NCBI GenBank assembly: GCA_024399225.1
Contig: JAKSHV010000058.1
Coordinates: 1-6,777 of the forward strand
DNA: 6,777 bases
Origin: an archaeon
GTDB taxonomy: Archaea; Thermoplasmatota; Thermoplasmata; Methanomassiliicoccales; Methanomethylophilaceae
Reading direction: 5' to 3'
The notes below the pieces were generated by a model. That model was not told where the DNA came from and made no database searches. It worked only from the letters and a program-made list of their open reading frames with translations. Every line of letters starts with the position of its first letter. Positions within the stretch are counted from its first letter, which is position 1. Positions 1 through 5,445 of this stretch are shown here, in pieces. The position numbers and the translations under genes are program-made.

Positions 1-382
1 TGAACTCGAGGTCGATCTTCCACATGGGGTAGACCTGTACGTTTCCTCCGCCGGTTGCTCCTCCCTTGACTCCGAAGGTGGGTCCCATGGAGGGCTCCCT
101 GAGGGCTCCGACGACGTTCTTTCCGATGGCGGAGAGTCCCTGGATAAGGCTGATGGTGGTGACGGTCTTTCCCTCTCCTGCGGGGGTGGGGGTGACGGCG
201 GTGACAAGGATCAGCTTTCCGTCCTCCTTGTCCTTTCCGATACGGTCGAGGACGTTGAGGGGGACCTTTGCAACGTATTTTCCGAACAGTTCGAGGTCGT
301 CCTCGGTTAATCCGATCTTGGCGGCGATCTCCTTGATGTTCTTGACTGGTGCGCTCTCTGCGATTTCGATGTCGCTCTTCAT
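1..382 (-). CDS. fhs: Formate--tetrahydrofolate ligase, N-terminal part (cut by window edge)
   Basis: This enzyme joins formate to tetrahydrofolate using ATP to give 10-formyl-tetrahydrofolate in cytoplasmic one-carbon metabolism. About 127 N-terminal residues are visible and the frame runs open through the left edge; the family is usually about 550-560 residues. The start region (MKSDIEIAESAPVKNIKEIA) matches the family's N-terminus. The phosphate-binding loop reads TPTPAGEGKTVTT, with Val where many members have Thr. The family stretch REPSMGPTFGVKGGATGGG follows, normally REPSLGPVFGIKGGAAGGG. The ATG at 382 lies about 25 bases from the centre of a TTATAA box at 405-410, so the transcript is probably leaderless. 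It is divergent from the HAD gene. The family call is firm; the pathway context lies outside the window. Confidence 0.93.
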   Translation of the reverse strand, partial: MKSDIEIAESAPVKNIKEIAAKIGLTEDDLELFGKYVAKVPLNVLDRIGKDKEDGKLILVTAVTPTPAGEGKTVTTISLIQGLSAIGKNVVGALREPSMGPTFGVKGGATGGGNVQVYPMWKIDLEF

Positions 383-403
383 TGGTTTGGAATCGGAGTT
401 CCC

Positions 404-413
404 CTTATAAGAG
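404..413 (-). promoter_or_regulatory. Archaeal TATA-like box for fhs
   Basis: Read on the minus strand the sequence is CTTATAAG, centred near 407. The fhs ATG is at 382, the distance expected between an archaeal TATA box and its transcription start, so transcription probably starts at or next to the start codon. No Shine-Dalgarno sequence is seen before the ATG, which agrees with a leaderless mRNA. Confidence 0.6.
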
Positions 414-453
414 TATCAGTAGGAATGGTAAACAGTACGCTTGGTCTCGGTAA

Positions 454-460
454 CATTTAA
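454..460 (+). promoter_or_regulatory. Candidate TATA-like box for the HAD gene
   Basis: An ATTTAA element (455-460) is centred about 28 bases ahead of the ATG at 486, suggesting a leaderless or nearly leaderless transcript. An AGGAG at 462-466 is too far (about 19 bases) from that ATG to act as a normal ribosome binding site. The box is a weak match to the archaeal consensus. Confidence 0.4.
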
Positions 461-485
461 CAGGAGAATCCGTGTTTTCCGTCCG

Positions 486-1028
486 ATGGCGGACGGATAC
501 ATCCTTGACTTCGAAGAAAGCGTTGCTGACCTGAGTAAATGTTATAAGGAAGCGTTTTCGAGGTCCTTCGGAGAATTCAAGATTGAGTTCGAAGAGAGCC
601 GTCTGCAGGAGTACGTCGATACCCCTCTCGACCAGATCTTCGGAAGGTACTACACCGGCTGCACCTGCAAGTACAGGGATTTCGTGACCGTCTATATGAG
701 TGCCTTCGACAGGGCGTTCCCCGACAATGTCGAACCGAGGCCCGGGATCGTCGAGAAATTGAAACAGTGGAAATCCGAAGGGAAGAAGATCGGCGTAGTG
801 GGTGACACCTATGGCATGTATATCGGACTCTTCCTGTCGAAGTTCGGTATCGAGGACTGCATCTCGGCCGTTATCGGAATCGAACAGATGGCCATCCCTA
901 GACCGGACCCGTATTCGATAAAACTGTGTCTGGCACAGATGGGAACTGAGTGCGATAATACTGTAATGCAGTCTTCCCAAGAAAAGAACAAATGCGCTGC
1001 TAAAAAACTCAATATGTTGATTGAGTGA
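486..1028 (+). CDS. HAD-superfamily phosphatase-like protein, degenerate and C-terminally short
   Basis: This 180-residue protein has the layout of a phosphoglycolate-phosphatase-type HAD hydrolase: motif I, an alpha-helical cap, then the Rossmann-like core. The motifs are eroded. Motif I reads ILDFEESVADL, keeping the nucleophile-position Asp but with Glu for the second Asp and no DGT. Motif II reads VVGDT, lacking the usual Ser/Thr. The motif III lysine appears as Arg in PRPDPYSIKL. Motif IV reads MQSSQEKNKCAAKKLNM, lacking the acidic pair. It ends right after this helix, so the last strand of the fold, usually 25-40 residues, is absent. I chose ATG 486 over an in-frame TTG at 441 because motif I then sits at the normal distance from the N-terminus. 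The fold is likely and catalysis doubtful. The short end may come from insertion of the downstream ATPase block. Confidence 0.65.
   Translation: MADGYILDFEESVADLSKCYKEAFSRSFGEFKIEFEESRLQEYVDTPLDQIFGRYYTGCTCKYRDFVTVYMSAFDRAFPDNVEPRPGIVEKLKQWKSEGKKIGVVGDTYGMYIGLFLSKFGIEDCISAVIGIEQMAIPRPDPYSIKLCLAQMGTECDNTVMQSSQEKNKCAAKKLNMLIE
1018..1025 (+). repeat. Left copy of 8-bp flanking direct repeat (TGATTGAG)
   Basis: TGATTGAG occurs here, at the last sense codons of the HAD gene, and again at 2484-2491, where it spans the ATPase stop codon. The two copies bracket the AT-richer block. This could be a target-site duplication; an 8-bp match between two short regions can also arise by chance, at roughly a few percent. 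Confidence 0.35.
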
Positions 1029-1071
1029 ACCCTTTTGATTTTGCGATAGCTGCACAACGGCATTAATGTTC

Positions 1072-1171
1072 CCACAAATCACTTAACTGAAATGCCACAA
1101 ATCACTAAAGTAAAATACCACAAATCACTAAAGTAAAATACCACAAATCACTTAACTGAAATGCCACAAAT
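1072..1171 (+). repeat. 23-bp tandem direct repeat array (four full units plus a partial fifth)
   Basis: Units start at 1072, 1095, 1118, 1141 and 1164, exactly 23 bp apart with no spacers. All full units begin CCACAAATCACT. Units 1 and 4 are identical (type A) and units 2 and 3 are identical (type B); A and B differ at unit positions 13, 16, 18 and 23, giving an A-B-B-A order. The fifth copy has only CCACAAAT and runs into the TATA box of the ATPase gene. Type A contains TCACTTAACTGA, a dyad with one mismatched pair; type B contains ACTAAAGT at the same place. The position just upstream of the promoter suggests a cooperative operator, perhaps bound by the gene's own product or a host regulator. 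Confidence 0.9.
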
Positions 1172-1172
1172 G

Positions 1173-1179
1173 TATAAAT
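1173..1179 (+). promoter_or_regulatory. TATA box of the ATPase gene
   Basis: TATAAAT lies directly after the last partial repeat unit. Its centre (about 1176) predicts a transcription start near 1200-1203, just ahead of the ATG at 1210 and downstream of the alternative GTG at 1195. A purine-rich AGAGG at 1198-1202 could serve as ribosome binding site for the ATG at 1210 if the leader is slightly longer. Confidence 0.6.
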
Positions 1180-1209
1180 CAAAAATATGCCAGCGTGAGA
1201 GGAAAGGGA

Positions 1210-2490
1210 ATGACTTACAGGAAACGTTTTGTTGACGAGATACTTGAAAGAAAACTGAAGGTATTTGGAGCTGTGCTTATCACGGGCCCCAAAGGTTGCG
1301 GCAAAACCACTACAGCAAAGCAGAAGGCAAAAAGTGTTGTAGAATTCCAAGATGAAGATCTGAGGGAGGGGTATCTGTCCGTTGCATCTACCACACCCTC
1401 TAAACTGCTTGTCGGAGAACGCCCAAGGCTCTTTGACGAGTGGCAAGACGCTCCCAAAATCTGGGGGACAATAAGAAAATCAATAGATGATACTCAATTG
1501 CCCGGACAGTTTATTTTAACTGGATCAAGTTCCCAAACCGTTAACGTCCCTCATACTGGTACATTAAGAATTAGTCGCCTACAAATGTATCCTATGAGTC
1601 TCTTCGAAAGTGGAGAATCCAATGGCGAAGTTTCGCTGATGAATCTGTTTGATCATCCTGAAACATTCGATGGGTGTATTTCGGATCTCGACATAGATGG
1701 TCTAATTCAGGCCATATGCCGCGGAGGTTGGCCGACAGCAATCAATATTCCAGAAAAAGATAATTCCTTACTCGTAGCAAAGGATCTTTTTGAACAAACC
1801 TGCCTTGTCGATGCGTCTAATGTTGATGGAGTGAAGCGTAATCCCGAATGGGTCAAACTTATCCTACGTTCCTATTCACGCAATATCTGTCAACCAACTG
1901 ATAATAAAACAATTCTTGCCGACATCTATTCGAATACTAATATCTCAGAAGTAACCTACTATGATTACATCCAGGCCCTGGAAAAACTTTACATCGTGTC
2001 CGACGTGGAAGCTTGGTGTCCGGCGATTCGTTCCAAAAGTGCAATTCGCTCCAGTAAAAAGAAAAATCTCATTGATCCGTCCATTGCCGTTGCGGCCATG
2101 AATATCGGACCAAACTTCTTTAACACGGATTTCAGAACACTAGGATTCTTATTCGAGTCGCTTTGTATAAGGGATCTCAAAGCATATTCTTCAGCACATG
2201 GCGGAACAGTTTCCTATTACCGCGACAGATATGGTCTGGAAGCAGATCTCGTTCTACACCTCGATGACGGAAGATATGCTCTCTGTGAGATTAAACTCGG
2301 TCAATCGGAAATTGATGAAGGAGCTAAGCACCTCCTCAAGATAGAAGAACTTGTGAAAGAGCACAATAAAACTGAAAAACAAATGCCCATAAGACTTCCA
2401 GATCTCAAAATTGTGATAACCGGAACAAAATATGGATATCGCAGAGAGGACGGGGTGTTGGTTATTCCGATCGGATGCTTACGTGATTGA
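1210..2490 (+). CDS. AAA_14/DUF4143-type ATPase with PD-(D/E)XK-like C-terminal domain
   Basis: This 426-residue protein belongs to a widespread family of archaeal and bacterial ATPases of unknown biological role. Residues 26-33 (GPKGCGKT) are the Walker A loop, 74-79 (LFDEWQ) Walker B, and 104-106 (TGS) a sensor-like strand end. The family stretch ISRLQMYPMSLFESGES follows. The C-terminal DUF4143 part shows a helical wing (YIQALEKLYIVSDVEAW) and a PD-(D/E)XK-like core with Asp346, Glu360 and Lys362 in EADLV and CEIKLG, all apparently intact. I prefer ATG 1210 over GTG 1195 because of the TATA position and the purine-rich AGAGG ahead of it. The gene stands alone, is AT-richer than its neighbours and follows the 23-bp repeat array. 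DNA binding or nuclease activity is only suggested by the fold; transfer from elsewhere is inferred. Confidence 0.85.
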   Translation: MTYRKRFVDEILERKLKVFGAVLITGPKGCGKTTTAKQKAKSVVEFQDEDLREGYLSVASTTPSKLLVGERPRLFDEWQDAPKIWGTIRKSIDDTQLPGQFILTGSSSQTVNVPHTGTLRISRLQMYPMSLFESGESNGEVSLMNLFDHPETFDGCISDLDIDGLIQAICRGGWPTAINIPEKDNSLLVAKDLFEQTCLVDASNVDGVKRNPEWVKLILRSYSRNICQPTDNKTILADIYSNTNISEVTYYDYIQALEKLYIVSDVEAWCPAIRSKSAIRSSKKKNLIDPSIAVAAMNIGPNFFNTDFRTLGFLFESLCIRDLKAYSSAHGGTVSYYRDRYGLEADLVLHLDDGRYALCEIKLGQSEIDEGAKHLLKIEELVKEHNKTEKQMPIRLPDLKIVITGTKYGYRREDGVLVIPIGCLRD

Positions 2491-2491
2491 G
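2484..2491 (+). repeat. Right copy of 8-bp flanking direct repeat (TGATTGAG)
   Basis: This copy matches 1018-1025. It contains the final sense codon and the TGA stop of the ATPase gene. If it is a target-site duplication, the last codons of the ATPase gene were supplied by the target. Confidence 0.35.
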
Positions 2492-2556
2492 GAGTGTTCC
2501 GCCATTGGGTCTCTACCATGGGGCGTATCGCAAACACCCAAAACATGTTCAAACGT
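2492..2556 (+). pseudogene. Possible displaced C-terminal tail of the HAD gene
   Basis: Read in the HAD frame after collapsing the 8-bp repeat, this stretch gives ECSAIGSLPWGVSQTPKTCS. The Ile-Gly-x-x-x-Trp-Gly pattern resembles the last strand of HAD phosphatases, commonly seen as TIGVxWG, which is exactly what the upstream HAD gene lacks. The frame stays open to 2695, overlapping the 3' end of feoB on the other strand, so the true end of the ancestral gene cannot be placed. The match is short and read by eye. Otherwise this 66-base convergent gap holds only a weak 6-bp inverted pair (TTGGGT at 2505-2510 and ACCCAA at 2536-2541). Confidence 0.25.
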
Positions 2557-4461
2557 TCAGAATAGAGTGAACATGAAGTGTGCCAGGGTTCCAAGCATCA
2601 GTGCAACCAGACAGGATGTTCCGACGATGTGGATTGTATCGCGGGGACCCATCTCCTTCCACAGGACAGTGAGCGAAGCGAGACAGGGGACGTAGGTTGC
2701 CATCACGATTCCGAACACGACGAACTGCTCCGGAGTCATTATCTCGAAGAAGTTCTCACCGAGCAGGATAACCAGCATTCCGACAGCCATCTCCTTCCTG
2801 AGTATTCCGACGATGAAACATATGATGCACACCGCGGGCAGACCGAGCATGGTGACGGTGATGAACGAGAACGGTTCTACGATGGGATCGAGTGCGTTGT
2901 ATGTCAGCAGCACCTCGATGATGATGCTTCCCACCACGAGCAGGGGGAATGCGATCACGAAGAAGTCCTTGATGCGTTCCCAGGTCTTGTAGAAGACGTT
3001 CTTCGCATGGGGGAACACCAGGTCGGGGAGCTCCATGGCGAGGTTGCTAGGACTCTTGGGAAGATACTTGTTCAGTGCGATACCGATCAGGCATCCGAGT
3101 GCGACTAGCATCGCCATGATTGCGAAGGCCCACTGGATTCCCGCATACTTTCCGGTGATTCCCATAATGATGGAGATCTGTGCGGAACAGGGTACGACCA
3201 TGATGATCAGCGATGCGATGATCAGCCTTTCGCGCCTGCTGCGGATGGTACGGGTGGCCATGATGGCGGGGACGTTGCAACCGATTCCGACCATGAGGGG
3301 GATCGCTGCACCTCCGTGGAGTCCGAACCTGTGCATGAGCGAGTCCAGAAGGACAACTATACGGGGCAGATATCCGGAATCCTCCAGGATCCCCAGCATG
3401 ATGTAGAACACCATGATATAGGGGATGACCAGGCACAGAATCGCGCTGATGCTTCCGTTGATTCCGTTCACCACAGCCTGGGGGAAGGAGTCCATGTCCT
3501 CTGCCCATGCCGTAAGGGCATCTCCGATGACCCAATCGTATGCACTTGAAACAACCGCATCGAGGAACTGTCCTGCATATACGATGGTGAGGAACATCAC
3601 ACCGAACACGGCGAATAGGATTGGTATTCCCGTGAGGGGTTCGACGGTCATGTCCTCGAACTTCTCCTTGCGGGTTATGGCCCTCTGGGTCTTGGACAGA
3701 ACCTGCCTTGAGATCGAATCCGAGAGGGCAAACCTCTCGCGTCCGATGGTGATCTCCGGAGCCTCCGAATTCATATCGGTGAGCACGGAACGGATCTTGT
3801 CGATGGAATCCTGAAGGTCGTCGGAAGGTGAGAAATCGTGACAGCCTTCGAGTGCCTTGACGGATGCCCCATAGGAGGAGAACCTGTCGGATGGCATTGC
3901 AGCCGATATGGTGTCGATGGATTTTTCGATGACCTTGGAATAGTTTACCTTGAAGCCAGATACCTTTGCGGCACCGCTTGCGATGCTGTCCATCAGGGTG
4001 TCCACCCCGTAGGCGTTCTTGGCGGACACCGGGATCACGGGAATGCCCAGCATTTCGGAAAGGACGTCGACATTTATATCGAGCTTCTTGGTCGCGACAT
4101 CGTATTTGTTGAGTGCCAGTATGGTGGGGAGACCCAGTTCCAGGACCTCGAAACAAAGCACGAGACTGCTTGACAGGTTGGTTGAATCTGCAACCACCAC
4201 GACGGAATCGTACTGCTCCTGACGGAGGATCTGGATGACGACCTCCTCATCGGGAGAGTTCTTGGAAAGACTGTAGGTTCCGGGAAGGTCCCTGACCTCG
4301 ATGAGACTTCCGTTGCGTGAGACCACGGACTCCTCGAACTCGACGGTGGTTCCCGCATAGTTGGAGGAGATGACTCCTACTCCGGTCATCCTGGTGAAAA
4401 GTGCGGACTTGCCCACGTTGGGCTGTCCGATGAGAATGGTGCGTACGGGGGTTTCCATCAT
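2557..4461 (-). CDS. feoB: Ferrous iron transporter FeoB, variant with PCSAQ gate motif
   Basis: FeoB carries Fe(II) across the cytoplasmic membrane under control of an N-terminal G domain. This 634-residue copy is complete. The G domain shows G1 GQPNVGKS (12-19), G2 near Thr38/Thr39, G3 DLPG (58-61), G4 NKYD (118-121; many FeoBs have NMxD) and G5 SAK (146-148). A helical spacer runs to about residue 270, followed by multiple membrane helices. The first gate contains GIGCNVPAIMATRTI and VVPCSAQISIIMG, where the usual form is close to PCGARLP; the later conserved segments GILRKEMAVGM and YVPCLASL are present. It overlaps the regulator stop in ATGATG at 4461-4456, so either Met could start it. 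No good Shine-Dalgarno sequence is seen, consistent with translational coupling. It is last in an operon with the small Cys-rich protein and the regulator. Confidence 0.95.
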   Translation of the reverse strand: MMETPVRTILIGQPNVGKSALFTRMTGVGVISSNYAGTTVEFEESVVSRNGSLIEVRDLPGTYSLSKNSPDEEVVIQILRQEQYDSVVVVADSTNLSSSLVLCFEVLELGLPTILALNKYDVATKKLDINVDVLSEMLGIPVIPVSAKNAYGVDTLMDSIASGAAKVSGFKVNYSKVIEKSIDTISAAMPSDRFSSYGASVKALEGCHDFSPSDDLQDSIDKIRSVLTDMNSEAPEITIGRERFALSDSISRQVLSKTQRAITRKEKFEDMTVEPLTGIPILFAVFGVMFLTIVYAGQFLDAVVSSAYDWVIGDALTAWAEDMDSFPQAVVNGINGSISAILCLVIPYIMVFYIMLGILEDSGYLPRIVVLLDSLMHRFGLHGGAAIPLMVGIGCNVPAIMATRTIRSRRERLIIASLIIMVVPCSAQISIIMGITGKYAGIQWAFAIMAMLVALGCLIGIALNKYLPKSPSNLAMELPDLVFPHAKNVFYKTWERIKDFFVIAFPLLVVGSIIIEVLLTYNALDPIVEPFSFITVTMLGLPAVCIICFIVGILRKEMAVGMLVILLGENFFEIMTPEQFVVFGIVMATYVPCLASLTVLWKEMGPRDTIHIVGTSCLVALMLGTLAHFMFTLF

Positions 4462-5156
4462 GCACCCACGTTGACAAGGATTATCTTCGACAGTTCGGCA
4501 TCGACCGCTACGGTGGAACCTCCGAGTGTGACAACGCGGGGTCCGTTGGAAGAAACCTTGCTCTCGACGGCGATATCCCTTCCGGGGACGAATCCCATGG
4601 AGATGAGCTTCTTCACGTCGTCGGAGTTCTTTCCCCTGAGGTATGCGATCTTTCCTTTGGTGTGGACCTTCATCTCATGGAGTGCCTCCATGGTTCCGAT
4701 GCTGATGGCGGTGTTGCAGGGGTTGTTGCATGCGCTGCAGTCGTTGTCCTGCTTCTCGCCGGTGACATGGCAGATTTTCTGCATGCGTTCCTGGGTGATG
4801 GTGTGCTCCATCTGGTGTGCCTCTATGTGGGCATCCTCGTGCTTCATTCCCATGACGTCGACCAGGAAGCTCTCCAGTACGTGGTGCTTCTTCCTGATCT
4901 CCCTTGCAAGCATAAGACCCAGATCGGTGAAAACAACAGAATCGTCGTCCATCACGATGACCTTGCCCTCGCCCTCGAGGGTCTTCAGGGCGTCCGCCAT
5001 GGTGGCTCTGTCGGAATGCATGAAGGCGGCGAGATCTTCGATCGAGACTATGCCGGTTCCCTCGTTCTTGCGGAGCATGTTGATGAGACAGTCCTCACGG
5101 AACTCGGTTCCGGAGCAGTTGCCTCCGCAGGCGGTCATTTGTTCGGCGACGGACAT
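4458..5156 (-). CDS. DtxR/MntR-family metal-dependent repressor with FeoA-like C-terminal domain
   Basis: This is a 232-residue cytoplasmic metal-sensing transcription factor that probably controls this iron operon. Residues about 20-85 form the winged helix (IEDLAAFMHSDRATMADALK, then VVFTDLG). Residues about 86-130 form the metal-binding dimerisation domain (RKKHHVLESFLVD, HIEAHQMEHTIT). Residues about 157-232 form an SH3/FeoA-like domain with KLISMGFVPGRDI. By hand alignment, H91, E95 and H110 match DtxR H79, E83 and H98, and E117 and H118 match E105 and H106; His114 replaces Cys102, and Asp22 sits at the Met10 position as Asp8 does in MntR. Seven cysteines are present (10, 14, 23, 129, 140, 143, 147). 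ATG 5156 is supported by AGGGAGGGAT just upstream. It overlaps feoB by four bases. Iron as effector is inferred from context. Confidence 0.9.
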   Translation of the reverse strand: MSVAEQMTACGGNCSGTEFREDCLINMLRKNEGTGIVSIEDLAAFMHSDRATMADALKTLEGEGKVIVMDDDSVVFTDLGLMLAREIRKKHHVLESFLVDVMGMKHEDAHIEAHQMEHTITQERMQKICHVTGEKQDNDCSACNNPCNTAISIGTMEALHEMKVHTKGKIAYLRGKNSDDVKKLISMGFVPGRDIAVESKVSSNGPRVVTLGGSTVAVDAELSKIILVNVGA

Positions 5157-5160
5157 TTCG

Positions 5161-5170
5161 ATCCCTCCCT
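5161..5170 (-). promoter_or_regulatory. Strong Shine-Dalgarno site before the regulator
   Basis: Read on the minus strand this is AGGGAGGGAT, four bases before the ATG at 5156. It fixes the start of the regulator over the later in-frame Met7 and shows internal translation initiation within the operon. It contrasts with the leaderless first gene. Confidence 0.7.
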
Positions 5171-5189
5171 GCAGATCTTCAAATTAGTA

Positions 5190-5354
5190 TCACTGCTCAT
5201 CCTTTCTGATGGAGCAGTGCTTGGTCTTGCAGGAGCAACAGTTCTTGTCATCGTCACAACAGCTCTCGGAACGGAGAGTCCTGTAGCTTCCCCATGCTGC
5301 GAAGCAGATGACTGCGACGAGAACCACGGCTACGATGATGGTGACTGTATTCAT
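5190..5354 (-). CDS. Small Cys-rich single-pass membrane protein, FeoB-associated type
   Basis: This 54-residue protein has a hydrophobic segment at about residues 4-21 (VTIIVAVVLVAVICFAAW), then a short basic linker and a tail with six cysteines (CCDDDKNCCSCKTKHC, residues 32-47). This layout matches the FeoB-associated Cys-rich membrane protein family, thought to help FeoB or hold metal at the membrane; that role is not proven. It is the first gene of the operon, with 33 bases before the regulator. Its ATG is about 27 bases from the centre of a TATA-like box with no Shine-Dalgarno site, so it is probably leaderless. An N-in, C-out orientation is possible but the basic linker after the helix argues for a cytoplasmic tail. 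Confidence 0.8.
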   Translation of the reverse strand: MNTVTIIVAVVLVAVICFAAWGSYRTLRSESCCDDDKNCCSCKTKHCSIRKDEQ

Positions 5355-5359
5355 GAAAA

Positions 5360-5373
5360 TAAGGAATTCCTAA
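5360..5373 (-). promoter_or_regulatory. Candidate metal-repressor operator (near-palindrome)
   Basis: TAAGGAATTCCTAA is a 14-bp palindrome with one mismatched pair (5361 with 5372). It lies between the TATA box and the expected start point of the operon that encodes the DtxR-type regulator, a position where bound repressor would block transcription. On the minus strand a TTAGG is read here and another at 5391-5395, 22 bp apart, flanking the TATA box; TTAGG-like half sites are typical of DtxR/IdeR/SirR operators. Autoregulation is inferred. Confidence 0.5.
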
Positions 5374-5377
5374 GTTG

Positions 5378-5385
5378 TATATTAA
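5378..5385 (-). promoter_or_regulatory. TATA box of the Cys-rich protein-regulator-feoB operon
   Basis: Minus-strand TTAATATA is centred near 5381, about 27 bases before the ATG at 5354, so transcription probably begins at the start codon. Candidate repressor half sites (TTAGG) lie on both sides of it. Confidence 0.6.
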
Positions 5386-5412
5386 GCATACCTAAACTTT
5401 CTATGGTTGGAT

Positions 5413-5436
5413 AAAAAGGACGGGGCCGGAGCCCCG
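5413..5436 (-). terminator. Hairpin plus T-run terminator after the upstream feoB operon
   Basis: On the minus strand, CGGGGC and GCCCCG pair perfectly (5431-5436 with 5421-5426) around a 4-base loop, and a run of five T follows at 5417-5413. It sits just past the stop codon of the second small Cys-rich protein and before the promoter of the next operon, separating the two feoB transcription units. Confidence 0.75.
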
Positions 5437-5445
5437 TAAGTTGTT

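Larger units (their letters stand above)
1026..2483 (+). mobile_element. Candidate inserted block: repeat array plus ATPase gene
   Basis: This block is visibly AT-richer than the genes on both sides and uses AAA, AAT, ATT and TAT codons far more freely. It is bounded by the 8-bp TGATTGAG direct repeats. It holds a 23-bp tandem repeat array, a TATA box and one ATPase gene. Removing the block and one repeat copy joins the HAD frame to an open frame reading LIEECSAIGSLPWGVSQT. I found no terminal inverted repeats and no transposase, so it is not a classical insertion sequence; it may be a transferred single-gene module or a recombination product. The boundaries are inferred. Confidence 0.35.

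Noticed and set aside
405..1082. Long minus-strand open frame opposite the HAD gene
   Set aside because: It is antisense to the recognisable HAD frame, crosses the fhs promoter and shows no family motifs.
1072..1171. Repeat array as a CRISPR
   Set aside because: Units abut with no spacers, the period is only 23 bp, and no cas genes are present; it sits at a promoter.
1195..1209. GTG at 1195 as start of the ATPase
   Set aside because: It lies only about 20 bases from the TATA box centre, upstream of the expected transcription start; ATG 1210 has a purine-rich site before it.
1026..2483. Classical insertion sequence
   Set aside because: No transposase and no terminal inverted repeats: the left end does not match the reverse complement of the right end. 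Kept only as a candidate transferred module.
2505..2541. Convergent terminator hairpin between the ATPase gene and feoB
   Set aside because: Only 6 bp can pair (TTGGGT with ACCCAA) around a 25-base loop and no T-run follows on either strand.
3047..4156. Long minus-strand open frame (369 codons) inside feoB
   Set aside because: It is an out-of-frame shadow of feoB, rich in Arg, His and Gly with no membrane segments or motifs; feoB has clear domains in its own frame.
4471..5414. Plus-strand open frames opposite the regulator and small protein
   Set aside because: Antisense shadows of the DtxR-type gene; low-complexity composition and no motifs, and they cross the operon promoter.
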